Source: Pseudomonas benzenivorans
Lineage (GTDB): Bacteria > Pseudomonadota > Gammaproteobacteria > Pseudomonadales > Pseudomonadaceae
DNA length: 64,000 nt
Assembly: GCF_024397895.1 (NCBI RefSeq)
Contig: NZ_CP073346.1
Span: forward strand, 3,844,001 to 3,908,000
Direction of reading: 5' to 3'
Each line of letters opens with the position of its first letter. Within the stretch, counting starts at the first letter, position 1. A model generated the notes under the pieces. It was not told the origin of the DNA, did no database searches, and was given only the letters and a program-made list of their open reading frames with translations. Positions 9,242 to 18,164 of this stretch are shown in pieces. Both the position numbers and the translations under genes were made by a program.

Positions 9242-10504
9242 TTACAGGATCGGCAGCGTGTAGCCGACGACCACTCGGTATTCGTCCGAGTCGCGGGCGA
9301 AGTCGGAGCGGAAGTTCGCATTGCGCAGGCGTACGTAGAGGTTCTTGGCCGGGCCGCTCTGCACCACGTACTTGAACTCGAGGTTGTGCTCGTGCTCGCT
9401 GCCACGCTCGTCGCTGCCGATAATTCGCGCGTCACTGCCCTTGATATAGCGAGCAACGAAGTTCAGCCCGGGCAGGCCGAGGGCGGCGAAGTTGTAGTCG
9501 TAGCGGGCTGACCAGGATTTTTCGTCGGGGTTGGCGTAGTCGTTGGCGGAGTCGTTGACCAGGTAGGGGTCGCTGCCGTCGATGTAGGCGTAGCCGGTGT
9601 CGCCGCTCATGGCCTGGTAGGCCAGGCTGAGCTTGTGCCCGCTGTGGGCGTAGCTGAACACGCCGTTCAGCGCGCGGTTGTCGATCCTGCCGGCTTTGGC
9701 CAGGCCGGAATCGTCGCTGAGCATCAGGCGCAGGTCGGCGCCCAGGGTGCCGCCGCCCAGGGGGTAGCTGGCCAACAGGTTGAAGAAGTTCTGCCGGTAG
9801 ATGTCGTCCAGCTCGGCATGGAAGTAGCGACCCTTGAGGAGCGGGTTGAACTGGTAGTCGAGGCCGGCCAGATTCAGGTGGTCGGCCGTCACGCCACCGG
9901 GGAAGCGCTTGTTCCTGTTGTTGAGCACCAGCTCCTCGGAGTTGCTCGAGGCGCGGTCGATCACCTTGTCCAGGCGTCCGCCGGTGAAGGTCAGGCCCTC
10001 CAGTTCGGCGGAAGTCAGCAGGCCGCCCTCGAATACCTGGGGCAGCAGGCGGCTGTCGCTGGCCTTGACCACCGGTAGGTCGGGCACGTGGGAGCCGTAG
10101 CGCAACTCGGTGGCGGAAACCTTGACCTTGGCGGTCAGGCCCAGGCGGCTGAACTCGTCCGGGGCTCCGCCGCCTTCCTGCGTCGGCAGCAGGCCGGTGC
10201 CGGTGCGGCCGCCGCCCGAGTCGAACTTGAGCCCGAGCAGGCCCATGGCGTCGAGGCCGAAGCCGGCGCTGCCCTCGGTGTAGCCGGACTTGATGCCGAG
10301 GATGAAGCCCTGGCCCCATTCCTCGCGCTTGTTCTGCCCGTCACCCTCGCGGAAGTCGCGGTTCAGGTAGATATTGGTGGTGGACAGGCTGGCGCTGCTG
10401 TCATCGATAAAGGCGGCGTGTGCAGCAGGGGCGAGCAGCGCCGTGCTGATGGCCAGGCTGAGCAGGTGAGCAGGCGACAATGCCTGGCGTGATGCGATGG
10501 GCAT
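9242..10504 (-). CDS. opdH: OprD-family outer-membrane porin, OpdH-like
   Basis: This 420-aa outer-membrane protein has a signal peptide (about residues 1-33, ending APAAHA) and a mature start AFIDDSSASLSTTNIYLNRDF, typical of the OprD/Opd family of 18-strand substrate-specific channels. Alternating aromatic strands continue to a C-terminal strand ending YTLPIL. It heads the tct operon and is divergent from tctDE, the arrangement of opdH (tricarboxylate/cis-aconitate porin) in P. aeruginosa. ATG 10504 has GGAG 9 nt upstream. An AAAAATAA stretch in the leader (10521-10528, complement) is a weaker CA-motif candidate. Confidence 0.92.
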   Translation of the reverse strand: MPIASRQALSPAHLLSLAISTALLAPAAHAAFIDDSSASLSTTNIYLNRDFREGDGQNKREEWGQGFILGIKSGYTEGSAGFGLDAMGLLGLKFDSGGGRTGTGLLPTQEGGGAPDEFSRLGLTAKVKVSATELRYGSHVPDLPVVKASDSRLLPQVFEGGLLTSAELEGLTFTGGRLDKVIDRASSNSEELVLNNRNKRFPGGVTADHLNLAGLDYQFNPLLKGRYFHAELDDIYRQNFFNLLASYPLGGGTLGADLRLMLSDDSGLAKAGRIDNRALNGVFSYAHSGHKLSLAYQAMSGDTGYAYIDGSDPYLVNDSANDYANPDEKSWSARYDYNFAALGLPGLNFVARYIKGSDARIIGSDERGSEHEHNLEFKYVVQSGPAKNLYVRLRNANFRSDFARDSDEYRVVVGYTLPIL

Positions 10505-10602
10505 CCGGTGGTCTCCACTATTATTTTTGTATCGCCTGCACACCACTGTGCAGGCCGTTTGGGCAGGTGGATCGAGCCACCTGGGATGGATGCTAGGGCT
10601 GC

Positions 10603-10621
10603 AAGCTTTCGCCAAGCTTTC
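10603..10621. promoter_or_regulatory. Tandem 8-bp repeats one helical turn apart, candidate TctD box
   Basis: AAGCTTTC occurs at 10603-10610 and again at 10614-10621, with starts 11 bp apart; an inverted relative, TTCGAAAG, follows at 10625-10632. Tandem half-sites at 11-bp spacing are usual for OmpR-class response regulators. The site lies between opdH and tctD, about 100 bp upstream of opdH. A 7-bp inverted repeat (CAGGTGG / CCACCTG) lies at 10564-10583. Assignment to TctD is inference. Confidence 0.4.
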
Positions 10622-10746
10622 AGGTTCGAAAGTTCCCGTCAGTTTTGCGGCTAAACGACTTTGGGGCCTTCACAGGCGTGTGGGGGGCGGTACACTCCCG
10701 CCCTCTGATGGCGCAGGCGTGGGCCGAACTGGGGCGGGAGGTGGCG

Positions 10747-11418
10747 ATGCGAATTCTGCTGGTCGAAGACCATCCACAACTGGCCGCCAGCGTTGCCCAG
10801 GCGCTGAAAGGGGCCGGCTGGACGGTGGATCTGCTGTGCGACGGGGTGGCCGCCGATCTGGCCCTGGCCAGTGAGGACTATGCCCTGGCGATTCTCGACA
10901 TCGGCCTGCCACGCCTGGATGGTTTCGAGGTGCTGGCGCGCTTGCGCGATCGTGGCCAGACCCTGCCGGTACTGATGCTGACCGCCCGTGGCGAGGTTCG
11001 CGACCGGGTTCGCGGGCTCAACCTTGGGGCCGACGACTACCTGGCCAAGCCGTTCGAACTGACCGAGCTGGAGGCGCGGGTCAAGGCCCTGCTGCGCCGC
11101 AGCAGGCTCGGTGGCGAACAGCAGCAGCGCTGCGGCGAGTTGCTCTACGACCTCGGCACCCGGCGCTTCAGCCTGCGCGGCGAGCCGCTGAGCCTGACCT
11201 CCCGCGAACAGGCGGTGCTGGAGGCGATGATCGCCCGGCCAGGGCGGGTGATGAGCAAGGAGCAGCTGGCCGCCCAGGTGTTCGGCCTGGACGAGGAGGC
11301 CAGCAGCGACGCCATCGAGATCTATGTGCACCGACTGCGCAAGAAGCTCGAGGGCAGCGGCGTGCGCATCGTCACCTTCCGCGGTCTGGGCTATTTGCTG
11401 GAGGCAGTCGGTGACTGA
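10747..11418 (+). CDS. tctD: OmpR-family response regulator TctD
   Basis: This 223-aa regulator has a receiver domain (residues 1-115) with the acidic pair E7/D8, phosphoacceptor D51 in ILDIGLPRLDG and conserved lysine in DDYLAKPFEL. A winged-helix DNA-binding domain follows (about 128-220), ending HRLRKKLEGSGVRIVTFRGLGY. It should activate the divergent opdH-tctCBA operon in response to external tricarboxylates sensed by TctE. ATG 10747 is preceded by GGGAGG at 10736-10741; upstream in-frame extensions lack such a site. Its stop overlaps a possible early start of tctE. Confidence 0.93.
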   Translation: MRILLVEDHPQLAASVAQALKGAGWTVDLLCDGVAADLALASEDYALAILDIGLPRLDGFEVLARLRDRGQTLPVLMLTARGEVRDRVRGLNLGADDYLAKPFELTELEARVKALLRRSRLGGEQQQRCGELLYDLGTRRFSLRGEPLSLTSREQAVLEAMIARPGRVMSKEQLAAQVFGLDEEASSDAIEIYVHRLRKKLEGSGVRIVTFRGLGYLLEAVGD

Positions 11419-11434
11419 GGGCGGGAGGCCGGCG

Positions 11435-12826
11435 GTGGAGAAGTCGGCCAGTCTGCGCGGGCGCCTGCTGCGTCGCCTGGCCCTGTTGCTGACCCTGATC
11501 CTGCTGCTCAGCAGCCTGAGCGCCTACTGGAGCGCCCGGCGCGCGGCCGACACCGCCTACGACCGCACCCTGCTGGCCTCGGCGCGGGCGATCGCCGACG
11601 GCCTGTATGCCGAGGCGGGGCGGCTCAAGGCCAATGTGCCCTACGTCGCCCTGGACACCTTCGCCTACGACAGCGCCGGGCGCATCTACTACCAGGTGCT
11701 GGATCTGAATGGCGCCCTGGTTTCCGGCTATGAAGATCTACCGGCGCCGCCGCCCGGCACCCGGCGCACCGACGACTACCCGGCCCTGGCCTACTTCTAC
11801 GATGCCGAGTTCCGTGACCAGGGCGTGCGGGTGGTCAGCCTGCTGCAGCCGGTCAGCGAGCCCCAGGTCAGCGGCATCGCCGAGATTCGCGTGGCCGAAA
11901 CCCTGGGGGCTCGCGAACGCCTGGCCCGGGAGCTGCTGTTCGGCACCCTGTGGCGCCTGGGTGCCTTGTCGCTCAGTGCCTTGCTGCTGGTGTGGCTGGC
12001 GGTGACCGCCGCGCTGCGGCCGCTGGAGAGTCTGCGGCGGGCGGTGGCCGGGCGCAGCAGCGATGACCTGCGGCCGCTGCCGGATGACGGCCTGCCGCGC
12101 GAGCTTCGCCCCCTGGTGAGTGCCCTGAATCAGTTCAACGAACGCCTGCTCGGGCTGTTCGAGCGCCAGTCGCAGTTCATCGCCGACGCCGCCCACGAGC
12201 TGCGTACGCCGCTGGCGGCCCTCAAGGCGCGGCTCGAGCTGGGCCTGCGCGCGCAGCAATCAGACGATTGGCGCAGCACCCTGGAACAGGCGGCGCAGCA
12301 CACCGAGCGCCTGACCCAGTTGGCCAACCAGCTGCTGTCGCTGGCGCGTATCGAGAGCGGCGCCCGGGCGATCGCCGAGGGCGGCGCCCAGCGCCTCGAT
12401 CTCAGTCAGTTGGCCCGTGAACTGGGGCTGGCCCTGGCGCCCCTGGCGCATGCGCGGGGCATCGCCCTGGCCCTGGAGGCCGAGCAGCCGGTGTGGCTGC
12501 ATGGCGAGCCGAGCCTGTTGAGCGAGCTGCTGTGCAATCTGCTGGACAACGCCCTGGCTCATACGCCGGCCGGTGGCAATGTCGTGCTGCGAGTACTGGC
12601 GCCGGCGTTGCTGGAGGTGCAGGACGACGGTCCGGGCATCCCTGAAGAGGAGCGCGACAAGGTGTTCCAGCGGTTCTACCGGCGCGGTGCCCAAGGCAGC
12701 GGCGCCGGCCTGGGGCTGGCCATAGTCGGCGAGATCTGCCGCGCCCACCGCGCCTCGATCAGCCTGCATGCGGCAAAGCCGCAAGGGCTGTTGGTGCGGG
12801 TGGCGTTCCCTGCCCAGGAGCCTTGA
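11435..12826 (+). CDS. tctE: Sensor histidine kinase TctE
   Basis: This 463-aa membrane kinase has a first transmembrane helix (about residues 12-32), a periplasmic sensor domain of the TctE/2CSK-N type (to about 170), a second helix, a HAMP-like linker, HisKA with phosphorylated H254 in DAAHELRTPLAALKARL, and a HATPase_c domain (NLLDNALAHTP, DDGPGIP, GAGLGLAI). I chose GTG 11435 because GGGAGG lies at 11423-11428, 6 nt upstream. A GTG at 11411 would overlap the tctD stop and has a poorer site. It pairs with TctD in the same operon. Confidence 0.92.
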   Translation: MEKSASLRGRLLRRLALLLTLILLLSSLSAYWSARRAADTAYDRTLLASARAIADGLYAEAGRLKANVPYVALDTFAYDSAGRIYYQVLDLNGALVSGYEDLPAPPPGTRRTDDYPALAYFYDAEFRDQGVRVVSLLQPVSEPQVSGIAEIRVAETLGARERLARELLFGTLWRLGALSLSALLLVWLAVTAALRPLESLRRAVAGRSSDDLRPLPDDGLPRELRPLVSALNQFNERLLGLFERQSQFIADAAHELRTPLAALKARLELGLRAQQSDDWRSTLEQAAQHTERLTQLANQLLSLARIESGARAIAEGGAQRLDLSQLARELGLALAPLAHARGIALALEAEQPVWLHGEPSLLSELLCNLLDNALAHTPAGGNVVLRVLAPALLEVQDDGPGIPEEERDKVFQRFYRRGAQGSGAGLGLAIVGEICRAHRASISLHAAKPQGLLVRVAFPAQEP

Positions 12827-12891
12827 ACGGGCCCTCCGGCGCGGCCGGGGCGTTCGGTTGGTCCTGGCCGCGGCGCGGTGCTGCCGCAGAA

Positions 12892-13731
12892 TCAGCCCTG
12901 CAGCATGCTCATGGCCGCGTCCATTGCCGCCGAGAGGTCTTCGTCTTCCTGCATGTCGACAGTCGGGTCGAGGCCGAGCTTGGCGAACGCCGGGATCTTG
13001 CTCCAGTCCAGCTGGGTGAAGGGATGCTCGCTGCCCAGGTAGCTCTGCAGGGTGGCGACCTGGACGATGTCGACGTAGTCGGCCTTGGCGCTGTCGCGGC
13101 TGAAGTTCAGGTGCTGGCTGGGGACCATGGCGATCTGCTCGGGGAATTCCCAGGTGCGCAGGATCTTGTCGCCGATGATCGGGTGAATCTTCTCGATCAC
13201 ATGGTTGAGGCTGATCGAGTCGGCCAGCAGTTCGCTGTGGTCCTCGGCGTAGGTGAGGATCGGCAGCACGCCGATCTGGTGCACCAGGCCGGCGAGGGTC
13301 GCCTGGTCCGGCATCAGGCGGGTGTAGTGGCGGCACAGGACGTGGCAGATGCCGGCGATCTCGGTGCTCTTGTTCCACACCTCGCGCATCTTGCGGTCGA
13401 CCACATCGCTGGTGGCCTGGAACATCTGCTCCATCGCCAGGCCGGTGGCCAGGTTGCTGGTGTAGTTGATGCCCAGGCGGCCCACCGCCATCTGCAGGTC
13501 GGTGATTTCCTTGTTGGTGCGCAGCAGCGGGCTGTTGACCACCTTGATGATGCGCGCGGTCAGGGCCGCATCGTTGCCGATCACCTTGCTCAGCTGGGGA
13601 ATGCCGATGTTCGGGTCTTCCGCGGCCTCGCGCACGCGCAGCGCGACTTCCGGCAGGGTGGGCAGGACCAGGGCGTCGTTGTCGATGGCCTGGAGCAGTT
13701 CTTCTTGGACTTTTTCGGCAAGCTTGCTCAT
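12892..13731 (-). CDS. HDOD-domain protein
   Basis: This 279-aa cytoplasmic protein is almost entirely one HDOD domain (about residues 20-225), a metal-free or degenerate relative of HD phosphohydrolases found in bacterial signalling. Recognisable segments are LPTLPEVALRVREAAEDP, LSKVIGNDAALTARIIKVVNS and a helical VHQIGVLPILTYAED. The C-terminus is short and acidic. I chose the ATG at 13731 (MSKLAEK); the longer frame upstream would run into the ygfZ stop region. It converges on tctE. Function is unknown; HDOD proteins often bind cyclic dinucleotides or partner kinases. Confidence 0.85.
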   Translation of the reverse strand: MSKLAEKVQEELLQAIDNDALVLPTLPEVALRVREAAEDPNIGIPQLSKVIGNDAALTARIIKVVNSPLLRTNKEITDLQMAVGRLGINYTSNLATGLAMEQMFQATSDVVDRKMREVWNKSTEIAGICHVLCRHYTRLMPDQATLAGLVHQIGVLPILTYAEDHSELLADSISLNHVIEKIHPIIGDKILRTWEFPEQIAMVPSQHLNFSRDSAKADYVDIVQVATLQSYLGSEHPFTQLDWSKIPAFAKLGLDPTVDMQEDEDLSAAMDAAMSMLQG

Positions 13732-13768
13732 GCGCAGTTCTCTTCGGAGTCGGGCAGCGAGGAAGGGT

Positions 13769-14710
13769 TTAGCGCTGGATTTCGCGATCGGCATCCAGGC
13801 CGTAAGGTAGATCGAGCAGCGTCAGCGGCCGGCCCTCGGGGGCGCCGAGGCGGATGCGTCCGTCGTTCACGGCGTCCTCCTGCAGCACGGCGAGCAGCTC
13901 GACGCCGCTGTCGCTGCGGGCCGCCAGCACCACTTCGCCCACGCCGGAATTGTGCACCGGCGAGAATAGCTCGACCGATGGCTCTGGCAGACCGTCGTCC
14001 GCCAGGGCCAGGCGATACAGGCGACGCTTGAGTTTGCCCAGGTACTGCATGCGCGCGACGATTTCCTGGCCGGTATAACAGCCTTTCTTGAAACTGACCG
14101 CGCCCAGGGCCTGCAGATTGAGCATCTGTGGGATGAACAGCTCGCGGGTGGCGCCCAGTACCTGGGCAACGCCGGCGCGCACTTGCGCCAGCATCCAGGC
14201 GTTCAGCGGCGCCTCGCTGAGCTGCGCGGCCAGGCGCGCGCGCAGGGTCTCGGCTTCGCTGGCCGGTGCCCAGAGCTCGCTGCGACCGTCGCTCAGGCGC
14301 AGGGCCAGCAGGTCGTTGGCGCGGGCCACGCTGTCGGCTTCCTGGGCCAGGTCCAGGCCCAGGCTGACCAGTACGCCGTCGCCGCCGCTGAGGCCGAAAC
14401 GCACCCAGGCATCGCGCTCATCGCCGAGCTTGGACTTGGAAAACGCCGCATATTTCTGCAGGTCGGCCAGCTGCGGCTCGATCAGTTCGTTGGCCATGGC
14501 CAGCAGGAAGCCGTCCGCCACGCTGACGATGCGGAAGCTCGACAGCATGCGGCCCTTGGGTGTGCAGCGGGCGCCCAGGCTGCAACGGCTCTCGCTCAGG
14601 TAGTTGAGGTTGCAGGTCAGCTGGCCCTGGAGGAACTTGCTGGCGTCGGCACCGCGAACGGCAAGGATGCCTTCGTGGCTGAGGGTGCAGAAAAATGCGG
14701 TTTCGGCCAT
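13769..14710 (-). CDS. ygfZ: Folate-binding Fe-S cluster repair/assembly protein YgfZ
   Basis: This 313-aa protein of the GcvT-like YgfZ/IBA57 family supports maintenance of certain [4Fe-4S] enzymes in a tetrahydrofolate-dependent way. The family signature with the essential cysteine is visible in SFKKGCYTGQEIVARMQY, and the N-terminal fold begins with GADASKFLQGQLTCNL. It is divergent from sdhE, as in many gammaproteobacteria, which links it to respiratory-enzyme assembly. The start ATG at 14710 is supported by MAETAFFCTLSHEGILAVRG, a normal N-terminus for the family. Confidence 0.93.
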   Translation of the reverse strand: MAETAFFCTLSHEGILAVRGADASKFLQGQLTCNLNYLSESRCSLGARCTPKGRMLSSFRIVSVADGFLLAMANELIEPQLADLQKYAAFSKSKLGDERDAWVRFGLSGGDGVLVSLGLDLAQEADSVARANDLLALRLSDGRSELWAPASEAETLRARLAAQLSEAPLNAWMLAQVRAGVAQVLGATRELFIPQMLNLQALGAVSFKKGCYTGQEIVARMQYLGKLKRRLYRLALADDGLPEPSVELFSPVHNSGVGEVVLAARSDSGVELLAVLQEDAVNDGRIRLGAPEGRPLTLLDLPYGLDADREIQR

Positions 14711-14899
14711 GGGGAACTGGGGATCGCTGGGTAAGAGTCAGGGGCGACATCATAGAGCGCCACCGGGGGCTTGTCAGCGGTTGCGCGCAGCGCCTGCCCA
14801 TCGACGGGCGGACGGTCGTCCGTCGAGGTCAACAGCCCGCGCTTTCATCGTTATACTGCCGGGCTGACTCAACGCCGGGCAATCTCAAGGAATCTGCTA

Positions 14900-15154
14900 A
14901 TGGTCGACTCGACTGAACTCAATCGCCTGTTCTGGCATAGCCGTCGCGGCATGCTGGAGCTGGACGTGCTGCTGGTACCGTTCGTCAAGGAGGTCTATGC
15001 GACCCTCGACGCCGAGGATCGGGCGCGTTACCGCAAGCTGCTCGAGTGCGAGGATCAGGACATGTTCGGCTGGTTCATGCAGCGCGGCGAGCCGGAAGAT
15101 GCCGATCTCAAGCGCATGGTTCGCATGATTCTGGACCGTGTCCAGCCCAAGTGA
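14900..15154 (+). CDS. sdhE: FAD assembly factor SdhE
   Basis: This 84-aa protein promotes covalent flavinylation of succinate dehydrogenase and related enzymes. The family core is present: RRGMLELD near residue 16, which contains the RGxxE motif, and [16 protein letters not shown] 14900 has AAGGAA at 14887-14892. The downstream ygfX-like gene starts inside its 3' end (17-bp overlap), indicating translational coupling. Confidence 0.95.
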   Translation: MVDSTELNRLFWHSRRGMLELDVLLVPFVKEVYATLDAEDRARYRKLLECEDQDMFGWFMQRGEPEDADLKRMVRMILDRVQPK

Positions 15155-15590
15155 AGGCTTCGAGTGTCGCTGGCGGCCGTCGCGGCAACTGTTGCTGTGC
15201 TACGGGCTGATCCAGGCGCTGGCGCTGCTTGCCCTGCTGCTGGTCGAGTTGCCGCCCTGGGGCTACGGGCTGGTCGTTGGGCTGTGCCTGGCCCACGCGC
15301 TCTGGGTGCTGCCGCGGCATATCCTGCTGAGTGCGCCCGAGGCGTTCCGCGCCCTGCGCTGTGACGCCGAGGGCTGGCAACTGTGGAGTGAGGCGAAGGG
15401 CTGGCAGGCGATCCAGCTGCGTCCCGACAGCCTGGCTTTGCCGCTGATCGTGGTGCTGCGTTTTCGCCTGGCGGGCGAGTGGCGGGTGCGTGGTTTGTGC
15501 ATTCCGCGCGACGCGCTGGCGCACCACCTGCACCGGCGTCTGCGCGTGCGGCTGAAATTCAGTCGGCGTAGGTGGGCGGCGCCAGAATAG
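15138..15590 (+). CDS. YgfX-like membrane protein
   Basis: This 150-aa protein has two close hydrophobic helices (about residues 18-38 and 42-60) followed by a soluble basic C-terminal domain, the layout of YgfX (CptA), which pairs with SdhE in Enterobacteria. It begins at a GTG inside sdhE, and no other start fits before the first membrane helix. Its last 32 bp overlap the 3' end of nadB on the opposite strand. In E. coli the partner pair was proposed as a toxin-antitoxin system affecting FtsZ/MreB; I would not transfer that role here. Confidence 0.75.
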   Translation: MSSPSEGFECRWRPSRQLLLCYGLIQALALLALLLVELPPWGYGLVVGLCLAHALWVLPRHILLSAPEAFRALRCDAEGWQLWSEAKGWQAIQLRPDSLALPLIVVLRFRLAGEWRVRGLCIPRDALAHHLHRRLRVRLKFSRRRWAAPE

Positions 15591-17175
15591 TGTCCTCGGC
15601 CACCGGCAGCTGCTCGGGGTAATCCAGGGTGTAGTGCAGCCCTCGCGACTCCTTGCGCGCCATCGCCGAGCGGATCATCAACTCAGCCACCTGGGCCAGG
15701 TTGCGCAGCTCGATCAGGTCGCGGCTCACCTTGTAGTTGCTGTAGAACTCGTCGATCTCGTCGAGCAGCAGGCGCACCCGGTGCTGGGCGCGTTGCAGGC
15801 GCTTGTTGGTGCGCACGATGCCGACGTAGTCCCACATGAAGCGCCGCAGCTCGTCCCAGTTGTGCGCGATGATCACGTCCTCGTCGGAGTCGGTCACCTG
15901 GCTGGCGTCCCAGCACGGCAGGTCCGCCGGCATGGGCACCTGGTCCAGCGCTTGGGTGATATGGCTGGTGGCGGCGCGGGCGTAGACGAAACACTCCAGC
16001 AGCGAGTTGCTGGCCATGCGGTTGGCGCCGTGCAGGCCGGTGAAACTGGTCTCGCCGATGGCGTACAGGCCTGGGACGTCGGTCTGGCCGTTGCGGTCGA
16101 CCACCACGCCGCCGCAGGTGTAGTGCGCCGCCGGTACCACGGGGATCGGTTCGCGGGTGATGTCGATGCCGAAACCCAGGCAGCGCTCGTAGACAGTCGG
16201 GAAGTGCGACTTGATGAAGTCCGCCGGCTTGTGACTGATGTCCAGGTACACGCAGTCCGCGCCCAGGCGCTTCATTTCATGGTCGATGGCGCGGGCGACG
16301 ATGTCGCGTGGAGCCAGTTCGCCGCGCTGATCGAAGCGCTGCATGAAGCGTTGGCCGTCGGGCAGTTTGAGCAGGGCGCCTTCGCCGCGCAGGGCTTCGG
16401 TCACCAGGAAACTCTTGGCCTGGGGGTGGTACAGGCAGGTGGGGTGGAACTGGTTGAACTCCAGGTTGCCGACTCGGCAGCCGGCGCGCCAGGCCATGGC
16501 GATGCCGTCGCCGCAGGCGCCGTCCGGGTTGCTGGTGTAGAGGTAGACCTTGGCCGCGCCGCCGGTGGCAAGCACGACGAAGCGCGCACTGAAGGTATCG
16601 ACGTGGCCGCTGTTGCGGTTGAGCACGTAGGCGCCGAGGCAGCGCTGGCCGTCAAGCTCCAGCTTGCGCTCGGTGATCAGGTCGACCGCCACGCACTGCT
16701 CCAGCAGCTCGATGTTTGGCCGCTGTCGGGCCTGATCCAGCAGGGTGTTGAAGATCGCCGCGCCTGTGGCGTCGGCGGCGTGGATGATGCGCCTGTGGCT
16801 GTGGCCGCCTTCACGGGTCAGGTGGAATTCGAACCCCCGCTCTTCGCCAGCGCTCTGCTCATCGCGGGTGAAGGGCACGCCCTGGTCGATCAGCCACTGG
16901 ATCGCGTCGCGGCTGTGCTCCACGGTGAAGCGCACGGCGTCTTCGCGGCACAGGCCGGCGCCGGCATTGAGGGTGTCTTCGACGTGGGATTCGACCGTGT
17001 CACTGTCGTCCAGTACCGCCGCCACACCGCCCTGGGCCCAGTAGGTGGAACCGTTGGCCAGGCTGCCCTTGCTCAGCACGGCGATGCGCAGGTGCTGGGG
17101 AAGGGTCAGGGCAAGGGTCAGGCCGGCTGCGCCGCTGCCGATGACTAGAACGTCGTGCTGGTACTGTTGGCTCAT
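15559..17175 (-). CDS. nadB: L-aspartate oxidase
   Basis: This 538-aa FAD enzyme oxidises L-aspartate to iminoaspartate, the first step of de novo NAD synthesis. The Rossmann dinucleotide-binding motif [15 protein letters not shown] opens the protein; substrate-binding segments [16 protein letters not shown] and [10 protein letters not shown] and the glycine-rich [19 protein letters not shown] are intact. The C-terminal helical domain is complete. ATG 17175 with GGAA about 8 nt upstream was chosen over a longer frame. It diverges from algU, as in P. aeruginosa, and its 3' end overlaps the ygfX-like gene by 32 bp. Confidence 0.96.
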   Translation of the reverse strand: MSQQYQHDVLVIGSGAAGLTLALTLPQHLRIAVLSKGSLANGSTYWAQGGVAAVLDDSDTVESHVEDTLNAGAGLCREDAVRFTVEHSRDAIQWLIDQGVPFTRDEQSAGEERGFEFHLTREGGHSHRRIIHAADATGAAIFNTLLDQARQRPNIELLEQCVAVDLITERKLELDGQRCLGAYVLNRNSGHVDTFSARFVVLATGGAAKVYLYTSNPDGACGDGIAMAWRAGCRVGNLEFNQFHPTCLYHPQAKSFLVTEALRGEGALLKLPDGQRFMQRFDQRGELAPRDIVARAIDHEMKRLGADCVYLDISHKPADFIKSHFPTVYERCLGFGIDITREPIPVVPAAHYTCGGVVVDRNGQTDVPGLYAIGETSFTGLHGANRMASNSLLECFVYARAATSHITQALDQVPMPADLPCWDASQVTDSDEDVIIAHNWDELRRFMWDYVGIVRTNKRLQRAQHRVRLLLDEIDEFYSNYKVSRDLIELRNLAQVAELMIRSAMARKESRGLHYTLDYPEQLPVAEDTILAPPTYAD

Positions 17176-17465
17176 GGGCAAATTCCGCGAAAAAGCGCCC
17201 CTAGTATATAGAGGGGGTGGTCGGCACAATAGCGCGCTTATGACGGGCTATGGTGCTCGGGAACTTTCTTAGTGTCTCGGGTTCCATAAACGGTCGCCCC
17301 AGGTGGGTCGTGTCCATGACGGCGTGGTGGAGCACATCTCAGCGATGGGTTCGCCGACGGAGCGAGCGGGTGGCCTAAGATTATTTGCGCGGCAGGGAGC
17401 AGCTCTCTGCCGCGTTATTCCGTGCGACGCGTAAAGCGGTTTGCCGGAAGCTTGTTTGAGGGGGA

Positions 17466-17492
17466 GAACTTTTGCGCGACGCCCGAGTCTAT
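17466..17492 (+). promoter_or_regulatory. AlgU-dependent autoregulatory promoter of algU
   Basis: GAACTT (17466-17471) and TCTA (17488-17491, within TCTAT) are separated by 16 bp, an excellent match to the AlgU/RpoE consensus GAACTT-N16/17-TCTRA. This corresponds to the distal autoregulated P1 promoter described for P. aeruginosa algU. The leader to the ATG is about 55 nt. The rest of the 376-bp nadB-algU gap (17176-17551) shows no gene; nadB must be transcribed from its left part. Confidence 0.85.
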
Positions 17493-17551
17493 GTTGGCAA
17501 GCCGAATCACCGGCAGGCGCTGCACTCCTTCGAGCTCTACGAGGAGTGTTC

Positions 17552-18133
17552 ATGCTAGCCCAGGAAGAGGATCAGCAGCTGGTCGAGCGCGTTCAGCGCG
17601 GCGACAAGCGGGCATTTGATCTGTTGGTGCTGAAGTATCAGCACAAGATTCTCGGGTTGATCGTGCGTTTCGTGCACGACAGCCATGAGGCCCAGGATGT
17701 GGCGCAGGAAGCTTTCGTCAAGGCCTACCGGGCATTAGGGAATTTCCGTGGCGAGAGTGCTTTTTATACCTGGCTGTATCGGATCGCCATCAATACGGCG
17801 AAAAACCATCTGGTGTCGCGGGGACGGCGACCACCGGACAGTGATGTAAGTGCTGAGGATGCGGAGTTCTACGAAGGCGACCATGCCCTGAAGGATATCG
17901 AGTCGCCAGAGCGCGCCCTGCTGAGGGATGAGATCGAAGCCACGGTGCATCGCAGCATCCAGCAGTTGCCAGAAGATTTGCGTACGGCCCTAACCTTGCG
18001 TGAATTCGATGGTCTCAGTTACGAGGACATTGCCAGCGTCATGCAGTGTCCGGTGGGCACCGTGCGTTCGCGAATCTTTCGAGCGCGCGAGGCCATAGAC
18101 AAGTCCCTGCAACCCTTGTTGCAGGACACCTAA
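17552..18133 (+). CDS. algU: ECF sigma factor AlgU (AlgT/RpoE)
   Basis: This 193-aa extracytoplasmic-function sigma factor has region 2 (about residues 15-90, with DAFVKAYR-like core QEAFVKAYRALGNFRGES) and region 4 HTH (about 130-185, YEDIASVMQCPVGTVRSRIFRAREAI). The length equals that of P. aeruginosa AlgU. It controls envelope stress and alginate genes and its own operon. ATG 17552 has GAGGAG at 17541-17546. The gene is 31 bp from mucA, its cognate anti-sigma gene. No disruption is visible. Confidence 0.98.
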   Translation: MLAQEEDQQLVERVQRGDKRAFDLLVLKYQHKILGLIVRFVHDSHEAQDVAQEAFVKAYRALGNFRGESAFYTWLYRIAINTAKNHLVSRGRRPPDSDVSAEDAEFYEGDHALKDIESPERALLRDEIEATVHRSIQQLPEDLRTALTLREFDGLSYEDIASVMQCPVGTVRSRIFRAREAIDKSLQPLLQDT

Positions 18134-18164
18134 GACAGCGGCGACAGCCAAGAGAGGAACCGCC

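Noticed and set aside
10622..10632. A GGTTCGAAA segment resembling a tRNA T-loop
   Set aside because: No acceptor, D or anticodon stem can be formed around it; it is part of the repeat cluster upstream of opdH.
17269..17553. A minus-strand frame in the nadB-algU gap
   Set aside because: Basic, low-complexity translation; it covers the AlgU promoter and lacks a ribosome site.
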